From NCBI GenBank assembly GCA_018401055.1, contig JAGYLB010000087.1, forward strand, positions 74,772 to 138,771: 64,000 nt of DNA, written 5' to 3'. This DNA is from Roseicyclus sp. GTDB lineage: Bacteria; Pseudomonadota; Alphaproteobacteria; Rhodobacterales; Rhodobacteraceae. Below are positions 37,813 through 48,373 of the stretch, piece after piece; the stretch's first letter is position 1; each line of letters opens with the position of its first letter. The notes under the pieces were generated by a model. That model worked only from the letters and a program-made list of their open reading frames with translations. It did no database searches and had not been told where the DNA came from. The translations under genes and the position numbers were made by a program.

Positions 37813-38788
37813 TCACCCCAGCCGGATGCGCGGGTCGAGGATCACATAGAGGATATCGACCAGCAGATTCACCACCACGACAAGGATCGCGGACAGAAAG
37901 AAGATGCCCAGGAGCAGGTTGTAGTCGCGGGAAAACAGCGACTGGAAGGCCAGCTGGCCCAGCCCCGGCCAGGCAAAGACCGCCTCCACCACGACCGAGC
38001 CGCCCAGCAGCGATCCGGTCTGCACACCCGCCATGGTCACAACCGGCAAGAGCGCGTTGCGAAACACATGCCGCCGCGTGATCTGCGCATCGGTCAGGCC
38101 CTTGGCCTTGGCCGTGGTGACATAGTCGAGGCCCCGCTGTTCCAGCATCGAGGCGCGCATCAGTCGGGCATAAAGCGCAAGGTAGAACACCGACAGCGTG
38201 ACCGTGGGCAGCACCATGTGATGCGCGATGTCCCAGACGCGGTCCCAGCCTTCGTTGAAGGCGACAACATCCTCCATCCCCGAGGTCGGGAACCAGTCCA
38301 GCTTGACCGCAAAGACCAGCACCAGCATCAGGCCGACCCAGAAGAGCGGCGTGGCGTAAAGCAGCACGGCGGTAACCGAGATCAGGTGATCCTTCCACGT
38401 CTTGACCCAAAGGGCGGCCAGCAGCCCCAGCACGATGCCCAGCGTCAGCGACACCACCAGCGTCGCCCCCATCAAGAGCAGCGTGGGCCAAAGCCGGTCC
38501 AGGAGCAAGTCCAGCACCGGGGCGCTTAGGCGGAAGGAATACCCAAGATCGAAGGTCAAGAGGTTGCCCATATAGTTCAGCAGCTGCACGAAAATCGGCT
38601 GATCCTGACCGAAGCGGGCGCGCAGTTCTGCGATGTATTCCGGCGTGGCCCCCCCGGCCTCGCCCGCACACGTCGCAAGGTCGCGGCCAGCGCAACAGCA
38701 AGAAATTGACGATCACGACACCGATGATCACCGGAACCGTCTGCAACAGGCGGCGCAGGATATAAGACCCGATGGAGGCGTTCTTCAT
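37813..38788 (-). CDS. DppB-type ABC transporter permease
   Basis: About 324 residues. The start MKNASIGSYILRRLLQTVPVIIGVVIVNFLLLR is followed by a frame-disturbed stretch around 38640-38710 that includes a run of seven C (38649-38655). After it comes QLLNYMGNLLTFDLGYSF, then the coupling loop ARLMRASMLEQRGLDYVTTAKAKGL and VEAVFAWPGLGQLAFQS. The C-terminus NLLVDILYVILDPRIRLG is typical. Confidence 0.9.
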
Positions 38789-38817
38789 GGCGCGATCCTT
38801 ACCGTCTTGAAGAAGGA

Positions 38818-38848
38818 AAGCCCCGACGGGCGTGACCCGCCGGGGCTT
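38818..38848 (-). other. Hairpin between binding-protein and permease genes
   Basis: 13-position stem with one mismatch (AAGCCCCGACGGG / CCCGCCGGGGCTT on the plus strand) and a CGTGA loop. Lies in the 72-base gap downstream of the substrate-binding gene in transcription order. No clear U tract on the minus strand, so stabiliser or attenuator rather than terminator. Confidence 0.6.
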
Positions 38849-38860
38849 GAATGGCAGGCC

Positions 38861-40447
38861 TCAGCGCTGATGCGCGAAGGCGTAGTTGCCATAGATGCCG
38901 AGCGGGCCGGTGATCACATCGGCGAACTGGGTGCTCAGAACGGTGGGATAGTTCAGCTCCAGCACATAGGCCACGGGGCTTGCCTCGGTCACCAGCGGCA
39001 CGAGTTGCTGATAGAGCGTGCTGCGCACGGCCGGATCAGTCTCGATGGTGGCGGCATCCATCAGTGCATCGGTTTCCGGCGACGACCAGCGCGACCCGTT
39101 CACGAAGACGGTGCCGGGCACGATGCGGTTCGAATGAAAACCCCGATGCACACCGATCACCGGATCGGCAAGGTTGAACAAGAAGTTCGAGGTCAGCTGG
39201 AACCCGTAGTCGGTGTATGTCCGCGCGAGCCACGTCGGCAGGTCCTCGTAGCGCAGCGTTGCGCGGATACCGACTTCGGCCAGGTTTTGCACCACGATCT
39301 CGCCAAAGCGCTGCCATTCCTCGCCATAGGGGGTCACGTCATGGGTGATCTCGAAGCGGATGCCATCGGCGCCACGGGGAAAGCCCGCCTCGTCCAGAAG
39401 CCGGTTGGCGATGTCGATGCGATCAGGCACCGAGAAATCCACGCCGCGCCCGAACAGGCCCGAGGGCTCGAAGTTGGAACTGATGGGGCCCGATGCGGGC
39501 GTGCCATAGCCGAACCAGACGTTATCGATGACGAATTGACGGTCGATGGCGTAGTTCACCGCCTGACGCACCAACTGGTTGTCGAAGGGCGGTTCTTGCG
39601 TGTTGAAGACCATCTCCACGAGGGGCGAGATCATCTCGTAGCCGCGCGTCGTGACCTCGATCGTGTCGAGCGCCTCAAGCCGACGGACGTCTTGATAGGG
39701 CACGGCGCCAAAGCCTGCGACATGCGCCTCGCCCTGTTCCAGAACGGCGGTGCGGGTCGAAGCATCGGCGATGAAGCGCACCACGATGCGGTCGAGATAG
39801 GGCTGGCCATCGCGCCAGTAATTGTCGTTGCGGTCCAGCCGCACGAATTCTCCGCGCCGCCATTCGACAAAGCGGAACGGGCCCGAGCCGATGGGCTCGT
39901 TGGCGTTGGGATGCGCGCGGATATCGCCCTCGCCATAAATATGGGCGGGCACGATCGGGCTTTCCGAAGACGCCAGCGCCATCATGATGTAAGGCGCGGG
40001 CGTGTTTAGCCGGAAGATCGCGGTATGCGGATCAGGCGTTTCCACCGCGGTCACGTTGCGGAAAGTGGCGATGCCGCGGGGATGGGCCTCGCGCAGCACG
40101 TCCATGATGCTGAAGCGGATATCCTCGGAGGTGAGCGGCACACCGTCATGAAACACGACATCGTCGCGCAGGTTGAAGGTGATCGACAGACCATCGGGGG
40201 CCACCTCCCAGCTTTCCGCGAGCGACGGTTGCGGCTGGAGGTCGAAATTGTATTCCAGCAGACCGTCGAAGATCTTGGAGGTGACCTGCGCGATCGGCCC
40301 GGAGGTCGATACATAGGTGGCAAGGTTCGGCGGCTCTGGCTGGGTGATCTGCACAAGCGTGCCACCCTGCGTCTGCGCCAGCGCGCCGCCGACGGACAGG
40401 GCCGTGGCAAGCGCAAGGCTGGCGGCGGTCAGGAAAAGGGATTTCAT
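38861..40447 (-). CDS. Peptide-type (family 5) ABC transporter substrate-binding protein
   Basis: 528 residues, intact. Signal MKSLFLTAASLALATALSVG; start ATG 40447 (an ATG six bases further up is also possible). Family 5 motifs: PQPSLAESWEVAPDGLSITFNLR, DVVFHDGVPLTSEDIRFS, IGSGPFRFVEWRRGEFVRLDRN, and DNYWRDGQPYLDRIV. First gene of the minus-strand ABC operon; divergent from a HTH regulator. Confidence 0.92.
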   Translation of the reverse strand: MKSLFLTAASLALATALSVGGALAQTQGGTLVQITQPEPPNLATYVSTSGPIAQVTSKIFDGLLEYNFDLQPQPSLAESWEVAPDGLSITFNLRDDVVFHDGVPLTSEDIRFSIMDVLREAHPRGIATFRNVTAVETPDPHTAIFRLNTPAPYIMMALASSESPIVPAHIYGEGDIRAHPNANEPIGSGPFRFVEWRRGEFVRLDRNDNYWRDGQPYLDRIVVRFIADASTRTAVLEQGEAHVAGFGAVPYQDVRRLEALDTIEVTTRGYEMISPLVEMVFNTQEPPFDNQLVRQAVNYAIDRQFVIDNVWFGYGTPASGPISSNFEPSGLFGRGVDFSVPDRIDIANRLLDEAGFPRGADGIRFEITHDVTPYGEEWQRFGEIVVQNLAEVGIRATLRYEDLPTWLARTYTDYGFQLTSNFLFNLADPVIGVHRGFHSNRIVPGTVFVNGSRWSSPETDALMDAATIETDPAVRSTLYQQLVPLVTEASPVAYVLELNYPTVLSTQFADVITGPLGIYGNYAFAHQR

Positions 40448-40622
40448 CTGCATACTCCGGGCTGTTGGTGAGGCGATCATCGTTCTTTGACGGACCGTGA
40501 CGTTTCGCTCTCGGACCTGTCGGCCCTGCACGCCCTCCGGTCCGGATGTGGCGGGTCGTGATCGTATGACGAAACCGTAACGTGCTGCGACGCTTGCGAA
40601 CAACAACGGTGGCGGCTAGGAT

Positions 40623-40639
40623 CTGACGCGAACTGACGC
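40623..40639 (+). promoter_or_regulatory. Direct repeat CTGACGC-N3-CTGACGC upstream of the HTH regulator
   Basis: Two identical 7-mers ten bases apart (start to start), 18 bases before the regulator ATG, in the 209-base divergent region with the ABC operon. One helical turn spacing would suit a tandem-binding regulator. Weak evidence. Confidence 0.3.
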
Positions 40640-40656
40640 TTTGAGGCAGCCAATTC

Positions 40657-41511
40657 ATGACAGGGGATCTGGATTACGCCTCGGGCAACTTGGTCGCCAA
40701 CTTGCGATTTGCCTGCAGTTTCTCGCCCTCGGTGTCCGACATCTGCCGCAAGCTGGGGATCAACCGGCAGCAGTTCACGAAATACCTGTCCGGTGCGGCT
40801 TTCCCGTCGCGGCACAACCTGCGGCGCATCTGCGATTTCCTCGGCGTGGACGAGTTCGAGATCTTGATGCCCCATGACCAGTTCCGCCGCATCCTGCAGC
40901 TGCGCCCGCACCGGTCGGGCGACGCCCCGCCGGTGCCCGAGGCGCTGGATACGCTGCTGGTGCATGCCCAGCGCCAGAAAGGGCACCTTGGGCGATATCT
41001 GGGATATTACTACACCTATTACGCCTCGCTTTCGCGGCCGGGGCTGGTGCTGCGGGCGCTCTTGCACATCTACCCTTGGCAGGATTTCGTGGCCTACCGC
41101 CGGATCGAACGCCTCAACGATGGGCGCGGCGGTCCGCCCGATGTCTACAAGTACCGCGGCCTCGTCATCGAGGTGGGCGACCGCCTCCACATGATGGATC
41201 AGGAAACGCTGACCGGATCGGAGCTGACCCATACGATCCTGTTCCCTGTCTACCGCAACCGCGTATCGCTGCTGAGCGGTCTAACGATGGGGGTGTCGGG
41301 CGCGGACACGCGCCAGCCATCGGCGACGCGGATCATGATGGAATATGTCGGCCGCAACGTGGATGCGCGCGATGCGCTGCGCCGTTGCGGGCTCTATCTG
41401 CCCGGATCGCCCGAGATCCCTGCCCCCATCGCCGCCCATCTGCGCAGCCCCGGCACCGATCTGGACCCGCCATTGCGCGCCGAGCCACGCGCCCCGATGG
41501 CCGAGGGCTGA
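40657..41511 (+). CDS. HTH (XRE-like) transcriptional regulator with unknown C-terminal domain
   Basis: 284 residues, intact. N-terminal HTH like those of Cro/C1 proteins: SVSDICRKLGINRQQFTKYLSGAAFPSRHNLRRICDFLGV. The remaining 200 residues (GRYLGYYYTYYASLSRPGLVLRALLHIY, YKYRGLVIEVGDRLHMMDQETL, HTILFPVYRNRVSLLSGLTMGVSG) form a conserved-looking domain I cannot name, possibly a ligand-binding module. Divergent from the peptide-type ABC operon and upstream of an amidase, so probably a local regulator of both. Confidence 0.8.
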   Translation: MTGDLDYASGNLVANLRFACSFSPSVSDICRKLGINRQQFTKYLSGAAFPSRHNLRRICDFLGVDEFEILMPHDQFRRILQLRPHRSGDAPPVPEALDTLLVHAQRQKGHLGRYLGYYYTYYASLSRPGLVLRALLHIYPWQDFVAYRRIERLNDGRGGPPDVYKYRGLVIEVGDRLHMMDQETLTGSELTHTILFPVYRNRVSLLSGLTMGVSGADTRQPSATRIMMEYVGRNVDARDALRRCGLYLPGSPEIPAPIAAHLRSPGTDLDPPLRAEPRAPMAEG

Positions 41512-41637
41512 GCGCCCCGCAAAACTTTCGGCGCATCCAGAGCGTCATGTCGCGTCAGGTCGGCGGACCAAGAGGATTGGGATTCAGCCACGCCTCCCGG
41601 CAATGTCCTCCACATACCGACACGAAAGGGCGGACTG

Positions 41638-42964
41638 ATGGACATGGACTTGCGCGAGCTGGGAATCGCACTGGCCGCGGGCAGGAGATCCTCGCGCGCC
41701 CTTGTCGATGACTGTCTGGAGCGGATCGACGCGCAGAACGGACGGCTTCACGCCTTTCTCAAGGTCTTCGCCGACACCGCCCGCACCGAGGCCGACCGGG
41801 CCGATGCCGCCGCCGGCCAAGGCAGATCGCTCGGGCCGCTCCACGGCATCCCCTTTGCGATGAAGGATCTGGCCGATATCGCCGGGCATGAACCGAGTTT
41901 CGGTTCGCGCTGCTACGGGCGCGGGGTCGCGGACACGACCGCCCCCGCCGTCGCGCGGCTGCAGGCAGCAGGGGCGATCTTGCTGGGCGTCACCCATATG
42001 GTCGAATTCGCCATCGGCGGCTGGGGCACGAATTACAGCATGGGCACGCCGCGCAACCCTTGCGACCCGGACCATCACCGGGTGCCCGGCGGCTCGTCCA
42101 GCGGCTCGACCGTGGCCGTGGCGGCGGGGCTTGTGCCCTTCGCCATCGGGTCCGACACAGGCGAGGTCGGTGCGCATCCCGGCCTCGCTCTGCGGGATCG
42201 TGGGGTTCAAGCCGACCTCGGGGCGCATCCCGCTTGATGGCATCGCGCCGCTGAGCCCCAGTTTCGACACGCTCGGGCCACTGACGCGCAGCGTCGATGA
42301 TGCCGGGTTTTTGGCCGATATCATGGCGGGGGACGCACCTCGTGACACGGGCTCTGCCCTGCCCAAGCGGATCGGATATGTGCCGCTGGCGTATCTCGAC
42401 CCGATCGATGCCGAGATCGTGGCGGGCTATCTGGCTACGGTTGCGGCGCTCAATGCGCTTGGCCATGAGCTTGTCCCCGTCGATCTGCCCTGTGACGCGC
42501 TCGAATATCAGCGCCGCAATGGCAAGATCGTGGCCCATGAGGTCTATGCCCATCTCGGCCCGCTGGCCCGCGACGCCACCCGCCCGCTCGACCCCTATGT
42601 CCGCCAGCGCGTCCTTGTCGGGGCCGATGTCGCGGCCGGGGAGCATGAAACGCTTTTGGCGCAGCGCGCCCATGCCATCGCCGAGATGCGGCAGATCATG
42701 ACTGATACCCCGGTGATCTTGATGCCGAGCACGCCCATCAGCGCGCGCAAGATCGAGGAGATGGACGAGACGACGATCCCCCTGTCGCGCTTCACGCGGG
42801 TGGCCAATTACCTCGACCTGCCCGCGATCAGCCTGCCCATGCCGGGGTTGCGCCTTCCCGCCGGGGTGCAACTGATGGCGGCGCAGGGCAATGACGGTGC
42901 GGTAATCGCGGGGGCACGCGCGCTGATGCCTGTGGTGGCGGGGCTTGCGCCCATCCGGATCTGA
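41638..42964 (+). CDS. Amidase signature family hydrolase
   Basis: About 442 residues. Amidase-signature Ser-cisSer-Lys triad visible: lysine in GIPFAMKDLADIAG, serine-rich loop GGSSSGSTVAVAAGLVPFAIGSDTG, then (after a frame change near 42160-42168) GSVRIPASLCGIVGFKPTSGRI. C-terminal half is complete to PIRI. Hydrolyses an amide in the cytoplasm; its neighbour, a peptide-type importer with its own HTH regulator, may deliver the substrate. RBS-like GAAAGGGCGG precedes ATG 41638. Confidence 0.87.
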
Positions 42965-42992
42965 ATGGGCGAGGCAAGAGGGCCACAGCCCG

Positions 42993-44214
42993 TCAGCGCA
43001 TGTAGCCGACCAAAAACCGCGCCAAGAGCGGTTGGCTGGCCGCGCCAAGCGCGCGCGCATCAGGCCCCATGCTGCCTTCCTGCAGCTCGGGCATGTTCAG
43101 GCCGGTCAGGTCATGGTAGAGCAAGATAGTCCGCCACCCGCCGCGTCAGGGCGCTGCGGATGTCCGAATGGCATCCAGCCGTCGATCTTGACGGCCGAAA
43201 CATCCAGAACCGCCAGCGCGGAATGGATGGCATGGGCGATGGCCTCGGCGGCCTCCTCCAGCCATGCGGTCACGATCGCATCCGGCAAATCCCACCGATC
43301 CGACGAGGTCCAAAGCCCGCTTGCGTCGATGCCTTCGGCCTGCAGCCGCCGCTCCAGCGTCACCAAGGAGGCAAGGTCGATCAATTGCCGCATCCGGCCC
43401 GTCCGGTCGGGCACCGGCATGGAGCCCACCGCGCCTGCGTTCCCTGTCGGCCCCTGAAACAGGCGGCCATCCAGAACCACACCACCGCCGATGAAGAAGG
43501 CGACGTAGAAATGCAGGAAATCCGACGGTTGTTCATGCTGGCCAAAGACCAGTTCGGCGCTGCAGGCCGCCGTGGCATCGTTTTGCAAGAATACCGGCAG
43601 CGACAGCCGCGCGGACAGGTCCTGCCCGATGTCGCGCAGCTTCCACGGCGTCATCGCCTCGGGGGCGACGCCGACCATCGGGGCCCAACCCCACAGCTCG
43701 AAGGGCATGGCGATCCCCAGCCCCGCGATCCGGTCGCGCTCCACGGGGGTGAGAGACGCGGCGAAATCGCTTGCGGCCCCCAACGCGAAAGCCGTGACGC
43801 TGTCGTAATCGGGGTAGTCATGCTGGCGTACACGCCGCGCCACGACCGAACCCAGAAAATCCGTCAGCACCATCTCGACCGACCGGCGCCCGATCTTGAG
43901 ACCGTGGAAAAAGGCGCCGCGCGGGTTCAGCTTCATCGGCACCGAGGGCTGGCCCACCCGGCCCCGCTGGGGCTCTCCGCGCAAGATCAGCCGCTCATCC
44001 TCGAGCGCGCGCATGATCACCGATACGGTCTGCGCCGACAGGCCCGTCAGCCGCGCAAGATCGGATTTCGGCAGCGCGCCGTGGCGGCGGATCAAGGTCA
44101 GCACGAGGCGTTCGTTGTGCGCGCGCATGCCGGATTGATTCGTGCCCATCGCATCGACGGGCACCCGCTATGCCGGGGTGAGTCTGGCCGCGGTGTCTCT
44201 GGCGCGTCCTTCAT
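42993..44214 (-). CDS. frcR: ROK family transcriptional repressor (FrcR-like)
   Basis: About 407 residues. Winged HTH MRAHNERLVLTLIRRHGALPKSDLARLTGLSAQTVSVIMRAL, then ROK sugar-binding domain (IAGLGIAMPFELWGW, FLQNDATAACSAELVFG, YVAFFIGGGVVLDGRLFQGPTGNAGAVGSMP). I place the start at ATG 44212-44214 because GGGAGGAG precedes it; this requires one added C in the run at 44164-44166. The tail also shifts frame near 43160 and ends RFLVGYMR at 42993. Divergent from frcBCA, as in Sinorhizobium meliloti, with a palindromic operator between. Confidence 0.87.
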
Positions 44215-44264
44215 CGGCAGCTCCTCCCGCGCTCATCTTCGCGTTTCCGCTAATTCTGTCAATT

Positions 44265-44289
44265 AATAAATAAGAGTGATTTATTTATT
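44265..44289. promoter_or_regulatory. AT-rich ROK operator (AATAAATAA-N7-TTATTTATT)
   Basis: Perfect 9-bp inverted repeat in an otherwise GC-rich genome, midway between the divergent ROK gene and frcB. AT-rich palindromes of this kind are typical operators for ROK/XylR-type repressors. It could repress both directions and be released by the imported sugar. Confidence 0.7.
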
Positions 44290-44366
44290 GACTCAGCCAT
44301 GCCTAACCGCGCATGGTCAGAGCGTGAGGGCGCAACGCCGCCCGACCGCATTTCTGGGAGGAAACC

Positions 44367-45397
44367 ATGACCACTACCCTCAAGACGCTCTTGCTGAGCG
44401 GCGCCGCCGCCGTTGCCTTCACCGGCATGGCACAGGCGCAGGCCACCGGCGACATCACCGCCTGTCTGATCACCAAGACCGACACCAACCCCTTCTTCGT
44501 GAAGATGCGCGAAGGTGCGACCGAAGCGGCCGAAGCCGCAGGGATCACGCTGCAGACCTATGCCGGCACCATCGACGGCGACGTCGAAAGCCAGGTCGCC
44601 GCCGTCGAAACCTGCATCGCGGCGGGTGCCTCGGGCATCTTGATCACGCCGTCCGACAGCCGGGCGCTGGAACCCGTCATCACCCAGGCGCGCGAGGCTG
44701 GCCTTCTGGTCATCGCGCTCGATACGCCCTTCGAGCCGACCGACACCGCCGACGCGACCTTTGCCACCGACAATTTCGAGGCTGGCCGCCTGATCGGCGC
44801 ATGGGCCGCAGCGACCTTGGGCGATGCTGCCGCCGATGCGCGCATCGCAACGCTCGACCTGAACCCGTCGCAGGTGTCGGTCGATTACCTGCGCAACCAG
44901 GGCTTCATGACCGGTTTCGGCATCGAAGTGAACGATCCCACCCGCATCGGTGACGAGGATGACGCCCGCATCGTCGGCAGCGATGTCACCAACGGCAACG
45001 AGGAAGGCGGCCGGACCGCGATGGAGAACCTTCTCCAGATCGATAACGGCATCAACGTCGTCTACACGATCAACGAACCCGCCGCCGCGGGCGCCTACGA
45101 GGCGCTCAATGCCTTCGGTCTGGCCGAACAGGCGCTGATCGTGTCGGTCGATGGCGGCTGCCCGGTGTGCAGGACGTGGCCGACGGCGTCATCGGCGCGA
45201 CCTCGATGCAATTTCCGCTGAGCATGGCGGCGCTGGGGATCGAGGCGATCGTCAGCTACGCGGCCGATGGCACCATGCCCGCCAATACCGAAGGCCTCGA
45301 TTTCTTCAACACCGGCGTGATGCTTGTCACCGATGCGCCAGTCGATGGGATCTCTTCGATCACCTCGGCCGAGGCGCTGGAGCTGTGCTGGGGCTGA
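44367..45397 (+). CDS. frcB: Fructose-type ABC transporter substrate-binding protein FrcB
   Basis: About 343 residues, signal [20 protein letters not shown] up to AQAQ. RbsB-like fold with FrcB-typical opening [23 protein letters not shown], then [44 protein letters not shown] and [18 protein letters not shown] frame change at the GG pair 45164-45165 (one G missing) leads to [21 protein letters not shown] and the end at 45397. Good RBS (GGGAGGAAACC) before the ATG. Confidence 0.9.
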
Positions 45398-45413
45398 CCC
45401 CGGCCTGAGACCC

Positions 45414-45441
45414 GGGCGGCGCGTCCCCGACGGCGCCGCCC
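45414..45441 (+). other. Intercistronic hairpin between frcB and frcC
   Basis: Perfect 9-bp stem GGGCGGCGC / GCGCCGCCC with a 10-base loop, 17 bases after the frcB stop. Same relative position as hairpins in four other ABC operons of the window. Confidence 0.65.
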
Positions 45442-45534
45442 GACCATCTTCCCGCACCCTGATCCCATGGCCGGTGCATTCCGCCTTGCCGCCCGCGGCA
45501 GGCCCGTGGCACGCTCATGGACGCGGAGGTCGAC

Positions 45535-46615
45535 ATGGCAAATACCCCAGACCCCGGCGAGGATTTCGAGCGCCGCCTGAACGACAGCACCGGGACGGTG
45601 GCGGAGTTCGAGTACGCCCCACGCGGCTTCATCGGTACGGTGCAGCACGTCCTGCACGCCAACCCGACCTATGTGCCTGTCATCGTGCTGGTCGCCTCCA
45701 TCGCGGTCTTTGGCGCCATCGCGGGCGAGCGGTTCTTTTCGCCCTTCAACCTGACGCTGATCATGCAGCAGGTGTCGATCATCGGCATTCTGGCCGCGGC
45801 GCAGAGCCCTGATCATCATCACCGCGGGGATCGACCTGTCGGTCGCGGCCATCATGGTGCTGATCAGCGTGATCACCGGCAAGCTGTCGGTGGAACTGGG
45901 CGTGCCCACGCCGATCGCCGCTGCTGGTCGGCTTCGTGCGTGGGATACGGCGGCAGGCTATCATGAACGGCTGGCTGGTCACGCGGGTGAAGCTGCCGCC
46001 CTTCATCGTGACGCTTGGCACCTGGAACATCTTCTTCGCGCTGAACCTGTGGCTGTCGGGCGCGCAATCGATCCGGAGCGCGGATATCGACGCCAACGCG
46101 CCGCTGCTGAAATTCTTCGGCAACACGATCGAGATCGGCGCGGCGCGGCTGACCTATGGCACGGTCTTGATGGTCCTTGTGTTCATGGCGCTTTGGTATG
46201 TGCTGAACAAGACCGCATGGGGCCGCCACGTCTACATGATCGGCGACGACAAGGAGGCGGCGGAACTGGCCGGCATCCGCACCGACCGCACGCTGCGTCA
46301 GGTCTACATGCTGGCGGGCTTCATCTGCGCGCTGGCGGCATGGGCCTCGATCGGGCGGGTCGGCTCGATCTCGCCGCAGAGCTTCTTCGAGGGCAACCTG
46401 CAATCCATCACCGCCGTGGTGATCGGGGGCATCTCGCTGTTCGGCGGGCGCGGCTCGATCATGGGGGCGCTGTTCGGCGCGCTGATCGTGGGCGTGTTCC
46501 AGTCAGGGCCTGCGGCTGCGCGGGGTCGATGTGCTCTGGCAGGTCTTCGCCATCGGCTGGCTCATCATCACTCGCGGTCGCCATCGACCAGTGGATCAGA
46601 AAGGTGTCGGCATGA
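45535..46615 (+). CDS. frcC: Fructose-type ABC transporter permease FrcC
   Basis: About 360 residues, around ten helices. FrcC-like N-terminus with VAEFEYAPRG, HVLHANPTYVPVIVLVASIAVFGAIAGERFFSPFNLTLIMQQ. Then (other frame, extra C near 45808) LIIITAGIDLSVAAIMVLISVI, NGWLVTRVKLPPFIVTLGTWNI, GDDKEAAELAGIRTDR and VVIGGISLFGGRGSIMG. Frame changes near 45808, 45925 and 46510-46570. ATG 45535 has GGAGG upstream. Stop TGA overlaps the frcA ATG. Confidence 0.88.
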
Positions 46616-47395
46616 CCGAGCCCCTGCTCAAGGCCCGTGGCCTCGTGAAACGCTATGGCCGCGTCACCGCGCTTGACCATGCCGATTTCGACCTGATGCC
46701 CGGTGAGATCCTGGCCGTGATCGGCGACAATGGCGCGGGGAAATCCTCGCTCATCAAGGCGATCTCGGGCGCGACCCTGCCCGATGAGGGACCAGATCAC
46801 GCTGGACGGCGCACGACGGTGCGCTTCGCCTCGCCGCTGCGAGGCGCGGGATGCGGGGATCGAGACGCGTCTACCAGACGCTGGCGCTGTCGCCCGGCGC
46901 TGTCGATCACCGACAACATGTTTGTGGGCCGCGAGTTGCGCAAGCCCGGGATCATGGGGCAGCTGGTTCGGCATGCTCGACCAGAAGGCGATGGAGAAAT
47001 TCGCCCGCGAAAAGCTGACGGAACTGGGCCTGATGACGATCCAGAACATCAACCAGGCGGTCGAGACGCTGTCGGGCGGCCAGCGGCAGGGCGTGGCCGT
47101 GGCGCGCGCCGCCGCCTTCGGGTCCAAGGTCATCATCCTGGATGAGCCCACGGCGGCCCTTGGCGTAAAGGAAAGCCGCAAGGTGCTGGACCTGATCCAG
47201 GATGTGCGGTCGCGCGGCACGCCCGTGGTGCTGATCAGCCACAACATGCCCCATGTGTTTGAGGTTGCCGACCGTATCCACATCCACCGTCTCGGGCGGC
47301 GGCTTTGCGTGGTCGACCCAAAGGCCATCGGCATGTCGGATGCTGTGGCGCTGATGACGGGGGCGATGACGCCGGAAGACATCGGACGGACCTGA
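46612..47395 (+). CDS. frcA: Fructose-type ABC transporter ATPase FrcA
   Basis: About 261 residues, single ABC domain. Opening LLKARGLVKRYGRVTALDHADFDL, Walker A GDNGAGKSSLIKAISG, signature LSGGQRQGVAVARA, Walker B VIILDEPTAALGVKES, switch ISHNMP and a final MTPEDI. Frame changes between about 46790 and 46970 (VYQTLALSPALSITDNMFVGRELRKPG spans two frames). Shorter than RbsA because it has one domain, as in FrcA. Confidence 0.88.
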
Positions 47396-47422
47396 ACGGG
47401 CGGGCAAGCGGGGGCCGACCGT

Positions 47423-48373
47423 TCAAGCGGGCCCGGAGTCTGACGTATGGCGGCATCGTCTGCATGCTGAAGACGGAGCCGGGTCGCGCCCATCAGGTCG
47501 GACACCAGATCGACGAAGCCGATCTTGCGCCCCATGGCGAGGGTTTCGTGCCGCGCCGCCATCGCGAGCCGACGCCGGATCGGGCTGCCCGATAGCCGCC
47601 TGACGCCAAGCTCGCCGCGCAAAACCTCGTCGCGGACGGAACCGAAGGGGCCGACCGACGTGCCGAGGCCCCGACACAACAGCCCGCGCCAGACGTCGAT
47701 GGATTACCTCCCGGTGCGCCAGCGCAAGCGGCAGGTTCCGCCGGGCGGCGACTTCGGTCACCGCGCGCCAACTGACGCTGGATTGGCCGTAGAATACCAA
47801 ATCGGAGGCCAGCGCGTCGGCAAGGTCGATCTCGGCCGGGCCGGGGTGGTGGTCGGGGTGACAGATGAAAACAAACTCATCCTCGAAAAAGGTCACGACT
47901 TCGATGTCGTCATAGGGGTCCAGATCATAGGCGATGACGAAATCGAGCGCGCCCCCGGCCAGTTTCTCGAGCAGGTCCCCGGACCAGCCTTCGGACAGTT
48001 GCAGCGTCGTGCCCTTGAGGGTCTGCGCCGCGGCGGCGATCACCTCGATGCCCAGCATACGCGTCACCGCGGGAACCGCCCCCACCCTCAACGAACGCGG
48101 CGCCGCAATCCCGCCGCCAAGGATGAAGCGTTCAAGCTCCGACACCCGGCCTAGGATCTCCCGCGCGTGATCGCAAAAGATGCTGCCCGCCTCTGTCGCC
48201 GAAACGCCCCGCGAATGCCGCAGCAAGAGGCGTGAGCCGACCATCTCCTCAAGGTGCTTGATCTGCAGGCTGAGCGATGTGGGGGTGACGTTCAGCCTGT
48301 CCGCAGCCCGCGTCAGGCTGCCCGCGTCGATGACGGCCACAAGATAGGAGAGCTGTCGCAGCGACAGTTGCAT
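47423..48373 (-). CDS. LysR family transcriptional regulator
   Basis: About 310 residues. LysR HTH: MQLSLRQLSYLVAVIDAGSLTRAADRLNVTPTSLSLQIKHLEEMVG. Effector domain follows (RSLRVGAVPAVTRMLGIEVIAAAAQTL, LAGGALDFVIAYDL, EFVFICHPDHH). The frame shifts near 47700, after which the tail reads DVWRGLLCRGLGTSVGPFG and LAMGRKIGFVDLVSDLMGA. The exact end is uncertain; I use the stop at 47423. Divergent from the flavoprotein/cytochrome operon, which it probably controls. Confidence 0.8.
   Translation of the reverse strand: MQLSLRQLSYLVAVIDAGSLTRAADRLNVTPTSLSLQIKHLEEMVGSRLLLRHSRGVSATEAGSIFCDHAREILGRVSELERFILGGGIAAPRSLRVGAVPAVTRMLGIEVIAAAAQTLKGTTLQLSEGWSGDLLEKLAGGALDFVIAYDLDPYDDIEVVTFFEDEFVFICHPDHHPGPAEIDLADALASDLVFYGQSSVSWRAVTEVAARRNLPLALAHREVIHRRLARAVVSGPRHVGRPLRFRPRRGFARRAWRQAAIGQPDPASARDGGAARNPRHGAQDRLRRSGVRPDGRDPAPSSACRRCRHTSDSGPA

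Noticed and set aside
38633..40009. Plus-strand open frame of 458 codons opposite the family 5 binding protein
   Set aside because: Shadow frame; the minus strand encodes an intact secreted binding protein with SBP family motifs.
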